A stretch of DNA of 6,266 nucleotides from Candidatus Rokuibacteriota bacterium (lineage in GTDB: Bacteria > Methylomirabilota > Methylomirabilia > Rokubacteriales > CSP1-6). A program made the position numbers and the translations under genes. Position 1 is the first letter of the stretch, and each line of letters begins with the position of its first letter. Shown in pieces: positions 1-4,979 of this stretch. A model generated the notes under the pieces. That model saw only the letters and a list, made by a program, of their open reading frames with translations. It had not been told where the DNA came from and ran no database searches. Location: contig JACORX010000353.1 in NCBI GenBank assembly GCA_016179165.1, forward strand, positions 1-6,266. The letters are read 5' to 3'.

Positions 1-250
1 ATGGCGCCGCGCGGCGGAGGCACGACGGCGTCCGCCGCGCCCTCGAGGAGCCGATCAGGACGCGGCGGTGCTGGGCTTGGGTGGGGCGGGGCCGGGACTC
101 TGCCCCGAGTGGGCGAGGTCCAGTAGACTACAGCACCGACCATCGTGCGGCCCGACCGAGGACCTTCAGGTTGTTGACGATCACGCGGGAGCCTGACCGC
201 GCGCTGTATCCCGGTTGATCCTCGGTACCGGCACCGCGAAAATCAGCGCA
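1..250. other. Leader stretch with no intact gene
   Basis: I see no complete gene here in any frame. The sequence is very GC-rich and its short open frames give Arg/Gly/Pro-rich translations typical of antisense or non-coding high-GC DNA. The only suggestive piece is a short minus-strand frame near 128-184, listed separately. Lying just downstream of a broken glycosyltransferase gene, this is probably decayed polysaccharide-cluster DNA, but that is inference. Confidence 0.5.
128..184 (-). pseudogene. Possible N-terminal remnant of a second glycosyltransferase
   Basis: A GTG at 182-184 opens an 18-codon frame reading VIVNNLKVLGRAARWSVL before a TAG at 128-130. The hydrophobic strand followed by VNNLKVLGR resembles the first beta strand and loop of family 4 glycosyltransferases, which often begin like M-[RK]-[IV]-x-[IV]-N-N-L-K-V-L-G-R-R-T-G. 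After LGR the reading is lost; shifting the frame by removing two bases gives an Arg-Thr-x-Val-Gly continuation, as a frameshifted gene would. It lies 66 bp beyond the stop of the other broken glycosyltransferase, on the same strand, consistent with a decayed cluster. Eighteen residues are too few for certainty, and chance similarity is quite possible. Confidence 0.25.
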
Positions 251-1089
251 TCACGGCGATGCGAGCACCGAGCTGAAAACGTCCTGCATGCGGCACCGGA
301 CCGCCTCCGGTGTGAATGGCCTCCGGGCCTGCTGCCGATCACCCGGAGCAAGCAGGTTCTCGCCGGTTAAGCCCCGCTGCACGGCCTTGGCGAAGCCCGC
401 GGCATCGTCACACACGCTGACGCAGGCCCGTGCCTCGACAGGAAGCCCCTGTACGCCGACGGACGTGCTCACCAGCGTGGCGCGGCTGAACAGCATCTCT
501 ACACTCTTGACGCTCACTCCGCTACCCGCACGCACCGGATTCACCAGCACCCGAGCCCGTCGGACTACTGCTTCAGACCAACCAGATTGACCGCCACCGC
601 CAAACGCCGGCGCCAGGACGTGGCGCACTCCATCTGCCGGCGCATGTACACGTGCTCGATATTGTGCGAGCGATACAGCAGCGGCCGCTTCAACTGAGTC
701 GCGAGCCAGCACGCGCAAGCGGCCCCATACAAGCCATCGAGGAGGATCGCCCGAGGCCCGAACTCGCGGGCCCATTGCAGCAACGCTTGGTGTTTGACCG
801 TCACCCACCTCGAGGCGGCATGCGATGGCAACCGCCACACGTGCAGCATCCGGCCAAACAGCTCCCCCACCCCGCGCCTGACGGGAACAAGCATTGTCGT
901 GTCACAGACGGTCGCCAGCCCGCGCCGCACAACGATTTGAGGCTCGCCAGCTCGCGGCACGTCGTACCAGCACAACAGCGCGGTCTTGACGTTCAGAGAC
1001 TTCAGCAGCTTGAGACGACGCCACACATCGACTCGCCCGCCGCTATTGGGGGGGACGGGAACATCGTTGGCAACTACCAGGACCGACAT
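251..1089 (-). pseudogene. Glycosyltransferase (GT-B, family 4-like), internally deleted and frameshifted
   Basis: The gene begins at ATG 1087-1089. The first frame runs about 174 codons to a TAG at 565-567 and holds the N-terminal acceptor domain: a first strand MSVLVVANDVP, then PPNSGGRVDVWRR and later YRSHNIEHVYMRRQ, all typical of GT4-type enzymes that transfer a sugar from a nucleotide donor during polysaccharide or glycan assembly. The C-terminal half continues in another minus frame from about 575 to a TGA at 251-253, with VLVNPVRAGSGVSVKSVEML and LVSTSVGVQGLP, the donor-binding region. The two parts meet directly at about 560-580, so the segment linking them in relatives (start of the second Rossmann domain, probably 100-150 residues) is gone and the frames disagree. 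The product is therefore almost certainly inactive. The shine-dalgarno in front of the ATG is weak. No other stop codons interrupt either half, so the damage looks like one fairly recent deletion. An assembly error is the alternative. Confidence 0.85.
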
Positions 1090-1603
1090 GTCCGAGAACC
1101 GACTGTCCCCGGGCCGAGTGCTCGGCAGGTCCGCACGGCACGCGGGCGCGCGGGCGGACCCGTTTGCCGTCGCGCCCGAATCCGGCTGCGCCTACGGGAG
1201 CGCTTCGGAACCAAGCGCAGGAGAGGATGGATGGCGCCCCACCCTTCGAATCCCCCTATGCGCCGGCGAGTGCCCCTCGCCCTTGACGAGCGCGAATACA
1301 AGGCTGACGGAACCTCGCGAGACCGGAGTTCACTGCACCATGACTCAGCCGTGACGATGTGAACCCAACATGAGGAGACACACACCACGGCTTGACACGG
1401 CCAGCCGCTTCATACGAGCCAACAATAACACCGTCCGGCAGCGGTCGCCCCCCTCCTGGCCTCCGTCCCCGTGACATAGTCTCCCATACTCGGACGCTGG
1501 CCGCCCCAGGAGCCGATGCCGCAGCGAGGAGAATCTAAGTAGGTAGGGGAGTCACGCCCGACACGATGACGCCCTCGGAGGCCGAGCGCAAGATTCGGTC
1601 AGT
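1090..1603. other. Gene-free spacer of about 510 bp
   Basis: I recognise no gene, RNA or repeat between the glycosyltransferase pseudogene start and the VapC stop codon. Open frames here give low-complexity Arg/Ser/Pro-rich products with no family resemblance. A 32-codon plus-strand frame starting at ATG 1566 runs into the toxin gene antisense and lacks a convincing ribosome site. A TTGACA at 1392-1397 has no acceptable -10 box at 16-18 bp. The promoter of the glycosyltransferase gene should have lain in the left part, but I cannot point to it. The stretch looks like decayed DNA. Confidence 0.5.
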
Positions 1604-2002
1604 TCAATCGGCGGCGGATCGGGGCTGGAAGCTCACCACCGACAGGCCGGCAATGGCGCGGTAGTGACGGACGTTGGCAGTGGCCAGGGCGACGCGACCT
1701 TCGAGGGCCGTGGCCGCGATCAACGCGTCGACCACGCGCAGGCCTACGCGCAAAGCATGGAGCTCGAGGAGTCGAATGGCACGCCGTGATATGGCCTCGT
1801 CGGGGTGGATGACCGCGGCCAGGTTCTCGGACGCGAAGGCCGCCACGTCACGGGCCTCGCGCTGGTCACGGCAGCCCTGCACAAGCTCCATCACGGTAAG
1901 AGCAGATACCGTGCGCTCGGGGAAAGGCACTCTAGCCAGGAACCGGCGAGCGGTTTCATCACCGCGGAAGTACCAGATGAGGATGTCGGTGTCTACGATC
2001 AC
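1604..2002 (-). CDS. vapC: PIN-domain ribonuclease toxin, VapC family
   Basis: The 132-residue product is a full-length PIN-domain toxin of a type II toxin-antitoxin module, predicted to be a Mg2+-dependent endoribonuclease that cuts RNA (tRNA or rRNA in studied relatives) when freed from its antitoxin. The acidic centre is visible: Asp4 and Asp6 in MIVDTDILIWYFRG, Glu39 in ALTVMELVQG, Asp92 in RVVDALIAATAL, and the closing TANVRHY motif with Asn110, where the family has Asp or Asn. The start is GTG at 2000-2002, overlapping the antitoxin's TGA (1999-2001) as GTGA, so translation is probably coupled. Length and motif spacing are normal, and all expected catalytic residues are present, so the toxin is probably functional. 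Its RNA target cannot be read from sequence. The 3' end lies next to a gene-free spacer with no clear terminator. Confidence 0.93.
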   Translation of the reverse strand: MIVDTDILIWYFRGDETARRFLARVPFPERTVSALTVMELVQGCRDQREARDVAAFASENLAAVIHPDEAISRRAIRLLELHALRVGLRVVDALIAATALEGRVALATANVRHYRAIAGLSVVSFQPRSAAD

Positions 2003-2241
2003 CGCGGGAGCCGCGGCGCGCGGGAGCTATCCAGCCACCGTTTCACGTCACGCATGTCCCTGCGCCGTCGCCACATGCCGAAGCCAATAGGCACGAGCTC
2101 CTTCTGGACGATCCGATCCAGGGGCGCGAGGACCGCGATCCGCTTTCCACGGTATGTGATGACAACCTCCTGGCCTCGGCGGACGGTGTCGAGCAGCGTC
2201 GACGTCCTCTGCCTGAGATCCTTCGCCGTAGCGGTCCGCAT
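1999..2241 (-). CDS. Antitoxin, Phd/YefM family (prevent-host-death)
   Basis: This 80-residue protein should neutralise the adjacent VapC toxin and, as in the family, bind its own promoter. The N-terminal half, MRTATAKDLRQRTSTLLDTV followed by RRGQEVVITYRGKRIAVLAP, is the classic Phd fold: a short strand, a helix, then the G-x-x-V-x-[IV]-T-x-R-G-[KR]-x-[IV]-A-x-L hairpin that dimerises and contacts DNA. The C-terminal part, with GMWRRRRDMRDVKRWL, is the basic/helical toxin-wrapping tail seen in VapC-partnered members. I chose ATG 2239-2241 because a strong GGAGG (2248-2252) sits 6 nt upstream; the open frame continues 56 codons further upstream, but without family resemblance. The gene overlaps the toxin by 4 nt. 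The inverted repeats at 2251-2285 directly upstream are its likely operator. The partner type (Phd antitoxin with PIN toxin) is a common combination. Confidence 0.92.
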   Translation of the reverse strand: MRTATAKDLRQRTSTLLDTVRRGQEVVITYRGKRIAVLAPLDRIVQKELVPIGFGMWRRRRDMRDVKRWLDSSRAPRLPR

Positions 2242-2250
2242 GTTTCGCCT

Positions 2251-2285
2251 CCAGGTGGAGTGTCTACTTGAAAGTATACACCTGG
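2251..2285 (-). promoter_or_regulatory. Nested inverted repeats: probable autoregulatory operator/promoter of the toxin-antitoxin pair
   Basis: Two overlapping inverted repeats lie just upstream of the antitoxin ribosome site. The inner one pairs GTGTCTAC (2260-2267) with GTATACAC (2274-2281), 7 of 8 positions, around a 6-nt centre. The outer one pairs CCAGGTG (2251-2257) with CACCTGG (2279-2285) perfectly. On the minus strand TATACT (2278-2273) differs from the -10 consensus at one base and lies inside the palindrome; I find no good -35 box at the right distance. Phd-type antitoxins bind such palindromes over their own promoters, so repression by the toxin-antitoxin complex is the likely function (inference). 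Confidence 0.6.
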
Positions 2286-2356
2286 TGTGTGCCGCGCGGG
2301 ACGAGAAGGCCACGAAGCGCCTGGCGACGCAGCCTTCACATCGACCGCGTGCGGGC

Positions 2357-2716
2357 CTGCCCCGGCCGGGCCGCTTGCGCTCGGTGGTCGCGCCGCCGCT
2401 CGCCGTCATGGGTCACCTCAACCAGCAGCTCGCGTACTCGGACGCGACGATCGGGCACCTCGCCGTCCAGGATCCCCGCGTGCCGCGGTTGCGCTCCGTC
2501 CCCGGCGTCGGCCCCGTCACCGCGGCCGCCGTCCTCGCCACGGTCGACGACGCGCAGGGCTTCCACCGCGCGCATCAGCTCGAAGCCTATCTCGGCCTCG
2601 TGCCCCGCGAGTACAGCTCGGGCGAGACGCAGCGCCGCGGCCCGATCCCCAAGGCCGAGCACTCGCGTGTGCGCTGGCTTCTCATGCACGCCGCACGCTC
2701 GATCCTGCGCTGCTGA
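2357..2716 (+). pseudogene. IS110-family transposase, C-terminal fragment
   Basis: The frame ending at TGA 2714-2716 carries about 119 residues of the second (transposase_20, IS116/IS110/IS902) domain. It has a helix LAVMGHLNQQLAYSDATI, then RLRSVPGVGPVTAAAVLATVDD, then LEAYLGLVPREYSSGETQRRG, the segment where the family's catalytic serine probably lies, and RVRWLLMHAARSIL. Intact members are roughly 320-400 residues. The N-terminal RuvC-like DEDD domain of about 200 residues is absent, because recognisable similarity begins only near 2357, and the usual 50 or so C-terminal residues are missing because a stop follows SILRC. There is no ribosome site or plausible start: the first in-frame ATG (2408) is already inside the domain. 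It is a dead remnant on the strand opposite all other genes, placed between the toxin-antitoxin pair and the dapL operon. No element ends or target duplication could be recognised. Confidence 0.87.
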
Positions 2717-2777
2717 CCGTCCGGGGCCCGGAGCGTCACGCCGGCCGGGATGTGCACTTCGAGGCCGAGTGCGTCAA

Positions 2778-3491
2778 TCAGTAGCTTTGCGACAGCTCTG
2801 TCGCTGAGCGGACCTTGACGAAGTACCCCTTGAAGCGACCGAGGTCATCGTCGGAGACGAGGTCCGACACCATCACGCAGACGAGCCCTGACTGCTTCCA
2901 GACGATCAGCGTGAATCCGTCGTCCTTGGTCACCAGCGGGCGCCACTTCGCGATCTGGACCCTGCCGCGCTCCGGGATGGCGACGGTGGGGCCGCGCGCG
3001 ATGATGTAGCTGACCGAGTGGCCGTCACGGTCCTGGTAGGTCAGGGCGAGGGCGCGGCGACCTTCGAGGAAGGTCGGCTGGGCGTTGACGAGCCGGAGGT
3101 CCTGGTCGCCCGTGAAGACCCAGTTGAGCAGCACGCCGGTCTCGTCCATCACGCGGGGCAGGGCGCCCGCCACCGCGTCCGGCCGCGCCTCGCCCCAAAG
3201 CACCGCGCGCGCGTGCTCCGTCATGACGGCGCGCGAGAGCAACTGGAGCGGGTCGCCGCCCGAGCGCGGCAGCGCGGGTACCAGCCAGAGCAGCATGACC
3301 ATGGCGGTGGCGAGCGCAGAGAGCGCGGGTGGCAGCCAGAGCGACGGCCGGCGGCGGCCCTCGGGCGGGCTCAGCGTCTCGACCACTGACACGCGCAGGC
3401 GCGCGGGCGCCTGGTGCCGTGCCAGGCGCCCGCGCAGGAGCCGCGCGATCTCGTCCGCTTCGCCGCCGTGGTCGTTGATATCGGTCGTCAT
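2778..3491 (-). CDS. Single-pass membrane anti-sigma factor without a zinc motif
   Basis: The 237-residue protein is predicted to hold the preceding ECF sigma factor inactive at the inner membrane. Residues 1-50 are a cytoplasmic helical segment (EIARLLRGRLARHQAPARLRV), about 52-75 form one transmembrane helix (LWLPPALSALATAMVMLLWLV), and 76-237 should be extracytoplasmic. The outer domain, with FLEGRRALALTYQDRDGHSVSYI and later GFTLIVWKQSGLVCVMVSDL, resembles the C-terminal domain of RsiW-like transmembrane anti-sigma factors, where similar GRxAxALVYxxxGHxI and GxxxxxWxxxGxxxxxVSDL patterns occur. The usual zf-HC2 His-x3-Cys-x2-Cys site is missing; the only cysteine is Cys205, outside the membrane. 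The start is ATG 3489-3491, 4 nt after the sigma stop, with a GAGG ribosome site overlapping that stop, so expression is probably coupled. The role rests on position, topology and the outer domain; the signal sensed is unknown. Confidence 0.8.
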   Translation of the reverse strand: MTTDINDHGGEADEIARLLRGRLARHQAPARLRVSVVETLSPPEGRRRPSLWLPPALSALATAMVMLLWLVPALPRSGGDPLQLLSRAVMTEHARAVLWGEARPDAVAGALPRVMDETGVLLNWVFTGDQDLRLVNAQPTFLEGRRALALTYQDRDGHSVSYIIARGPTVAIPERGRVQIAKWRPLVTKDDGFTLIVWKQSGLVCVMVSDLVSDDDLGRFKGYFVKVRSATELSQSY

Positions 3492-3495
3492 GTCC

Positions 3496-4017
3496 TCAGG
3501 CCCTGTCCGGCCCGCCGTAGTCCTTGAGGAGCCCCCGCATCCGCTCCTTGGCCCGGAAGATCCGTGACTTCACCGTGCCGACCGGACAATCCATGATGCG
3601 GGCCACCTCCTCGAGGGACAGCCCCTCGACCTCGGCCAGCAGGAGCGGAGTCCGGAACTCTTCCGGCACCAGCGCCAGCGCCCGCTCCAGATCCATGTGG
3701 GCGCCCGCGCTCTCCCCGTCCTCGACCGGGGCGTGGTGGAACATCGGCGCGTCGCTGTCCGGCACGCCCGCCTCGCTGATCGCGGGCTCGCGCTCGCGGA
3801 GGCGGAAAAAGGTCAAGGAGGTGTTCCTCAGAATTTGAAACATCCAGGCGCGCATGTAGGTTCCCGGCTGGAATCGGTGCGAGAAGCGGAGCGCCCGGGC
3901 GTACGTCTCCTGGACCAGATCCTCGGCTTCCGACCCGTTGCGGGTCAGGTAGACGGCGAGGTTGTAGAGCGCGTCGAGATGCTTGAGCGCCTGCTGCCTG
4001 AACTCGTCGTCAGCCAC
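3496..4017 (-). CDS. ECF (group 4) RNA polymerase sigma factor
   Basis: The 173-residue protein has the two-domain ECF layout and should direct RNA polymerase to a small stress or envelope regulon. Sigma region 2 spans about residues 10-78: LDALYNLAVYLTRNGSEAEDLVQETYARAL (core-binding region 2.2 with Asp33-Leu-Val-Gln-Glu-Thr) and MRAWMFQILRN (regions 2.3-2.4, -10 recognition). A poorly conserved acidic linker covers about 79-108. Region 4 spans about 109-165, with LSLEEVARIMDCPVGTVKSRIFRAKERM as the helix-turn-helix for the -35 element. The start is GTG 4015-4017 with a GGAG about 8 nt upstream, 19 nt after the folK stop. The membrane anti-sigma gene follows 4 nt later, as is usual for such pairs. 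ECF pairs often control their own operon, but I found no GGAAC-type promoter at correct spacing upstream. The ECF subgroup cannot be assigned with confidence. Confidence 0.95.
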   Translation of the reverse strand: MADDEFRQQALKHLDALYNLAVYLTRNGSEAEDLVQETYARALRFSHRFQPGTYMRAWMFQILRNTSLTFFRLREREPAISEAGVPDSDAPMFHHAPVEDGESAGAHMDLERALALVPEEFRTPLLLAEVEGLSLEEVARIMDCPVGTVKSRIFRAKERMRGLLKDYGGPDRA

Positions 4018-4036
4018 CGCGGGCTCCGGAGGCCGG

Positions 4037-4597
4037 CTACTCGAACCACCGGGCCGGCAGGTCGGACGGGCGCACAGCGTGCTCGTCCGACAGGGCCTCG
4101 ATCAGCTCGCGGATCGTCTGGTAGAGCACCGGGTGCTCCAGCTCGGGAGCGAGGTCGGCGAGGGGGCGAAGGACGAAGGCGCGCTCGTGCATCAGGAGAT
4201 GCGGGATCCGCAGGTGATCGGGGCCGCTGATCACCTGGTCGTCGTAGAGGAGGATGTCGATGTCGAGCGGGCGCGGCTCGTAGCGCTGGCCCTCGGGCCG
4301 GCCGGCGCCGCGCGTGCGGCCCAACGCGCGCTCCACGTCCTGGACCTGCTCGAGCAGGGCCGGGGGCTCGAGCGTCGTCTCGATCGATACGACGCAGTTG
4401 AAGAACCAAGACTCCTGGTTCCGGGCGCTCTGCCCCGGCTTGCGCTCCCACGGCTCGGTCCAGTACACGGGCGAGGCGTCGAGGAACTGCACCTCGGGCA
4501 GCGTCCGCAGGCGGGCCACGGCCTTGCGCAGCAGGGCGGCACGATCGCCCAGATTGGAGCCGACGGAGAGAAACACCTTCGCCATGCCTTGCCCCAT
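4037..4597 (-). CDS. folK: 2-amino-4-hydroxy-6-hydroxymethyldihydropteridine pyrophosphokinase (HPPK)
   Basis: HPPK transfers pyrophosphate from ATP to 6-hydroxymethyl-7,8-dihydropterin, giving the substrate of dihydropteroate synthase in cytoplasmic folate synthesis. The 186-residue product is colinear with the family: KVFLSVGSNLGDR at the N terminus, SPVYWTEPW, a pterin-site stretch ending NQESWFFNCVV, the signature RPLDIDILLYDD with the two Mg2+-binding aspartates, and IPHLLMHERAFVLRPLADLAPE. Two starts are possible: ATG 4595-4597 (used here) and ATG 4583-4585, which gives the more usual MAKVFLSVGSNLG beginning; the ribosome sites of both are weak. It lies 17 to 19 nt after folB, the enzyme making its substrate, so the two steps are paired. 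The ECF sigma gene begins 19 nt downstream. Nothing looks defective, and the family call is secure. Confidence 0.97.
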   Translation of the reverse strand: MGQGMAKVFLSVGSNLGDRAALLRKAVARLRTLPEVQFLDASPVYWTEPWERKPGQSARNQESWFFNCVVSIETTLEPPALLEQVQDVERALGRTRGAGRPEGQRYEPRPLDIDILLYDDQVISGPDHLRIPHLLMHERAFVLRPLADLAPELEHPVLYQTIRELIEALSDEHAVRPSDLPARWFE

Positions 4598-4616
4598 GCC
4601 GTTCCGTTGCCCGCGC

Positions 4617-4979
4617 TCAGCGCCGGCGGGTGAGCTCCACGCCCGGGATGCCCTGGAGCCCCTCCATGGGAGGGGTCAGCTTTCGCACCCGGACCCGCAC
4701 CTCGGAGCAAGGGAACTCGCCCAGCAGCATGGCCGCGAGCCGCCCGGCCAGCCGCTCGAGGAGATTCACGCGCTCCTTGGTCGACTCTTCCACAATGCGC
4801 GCCGCCACGAGCCCGTAGTCCACGGTCGTCCTGAGATCGTCCGAGGCCGCGGCCGGGGCCAAGTCGACGTGGAGCTCGGCGTCCACCGAGAACCACGCGC
4901 CGACCGTCTGCTGGGCCTTGGTCACCCCGTGGTGACCGTAGAAGCGCACGTCTTCGAGGAAGACCTTGTCGGCGCTCAG
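4617..4979 (-). CDS. folB: Dihydroneopterin aldolase (folate pathway), CTG start, Gln at the catalytic Glu position
   Basis: FolB cleaves 7,8-dihydroneopterin to 6-hydroxymethyl-7,8-dihydropterin and glycolaldehyde, one step before FolK. From the proposed start the protein has 120 residues, the family norm, and aligns end to end: DKVFLEDVRFYGHHG, TTVDYGLV with Tyr55, VNLLERLA with Glu75, and VRVRKLTPPM with Lys100, matching Tyr54, Glu74 and Lys100 of the Staphylococcus aureus enzyme as I recall it. The residue aligned with its catalytic Glu22 is Gln23 (GVTKAQQTVG; codon CAG). No ATG, GTG or TTG lies in frame near the N terminus; the only nearby alternative, GTG 4947-4949, would delete the first beta strand. 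I therefore chose CTG 4977-4979, which overlaps the dapL stop TGA (4976-4978) by 2 nt and has AAGGGG about 8 nt upstream. The family is sure; the start and full activity less so. A shifted specificity such as epimerase-only is a possible alternative. Confidence 0.88.
   Translation of the reverse strand: MSADKVFLEDVRFYGHHGVTKAQQTVGAWFSVDAELHVDLAPAAASDDLRTTVDYGLVAARIVEESTKERVNLLERLAGRLAAMLLGEFPCSEVRVRVRKLTPPMEGLQGIPGVELTRRR

Noticed and set aside
1245..1252. TTCGAATC resembling a tRNA T-loop
   Set aside because: The flanking 5-base arms (CACCC and CCCCC) do not pair and no anticodon or D arm fits upstream, so there is no tRNA.
652..1362. Long plus-strand open frame across the glycosyltransferase pseudogene
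   Set aside because: It is antisense to the recognisable glycosyltransferase N-terminal domain, has an Arg/Pro/His-rich composition and no family motif; long antisense frames are expected at this GC content.
1392..1420. TTGACA followed by CATACG as a plus-strand promoter
   Set aside because: The spacing is only 13 bp and the -10 box is poor; no gene follows on that strand.
1566..1664. Small 32-codon plus-strand frame beginning MTPSEAERKIRSVQSAADRG
   Set aside because: It overlaps the 3' end of vapC in antisense, has no clear ribosome site and ends abruptly; it may be chance or the stub of a displaced gene, but cannot be supported.
2720..2732. TCCGGGGCCCGGA palindrome as an operon terminator
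   Set aside because: The arms leave a one-base centre and no T-run follows on either strand, so it does not resemble an intrinsic terminator.
4396..4424. GGAACC within folK as an ECF autoregulatory -35 element
   Set aside because: The nearest CGTC-type -10 lies about 22 bp away instead of 16-17, so the spacing is wrong.
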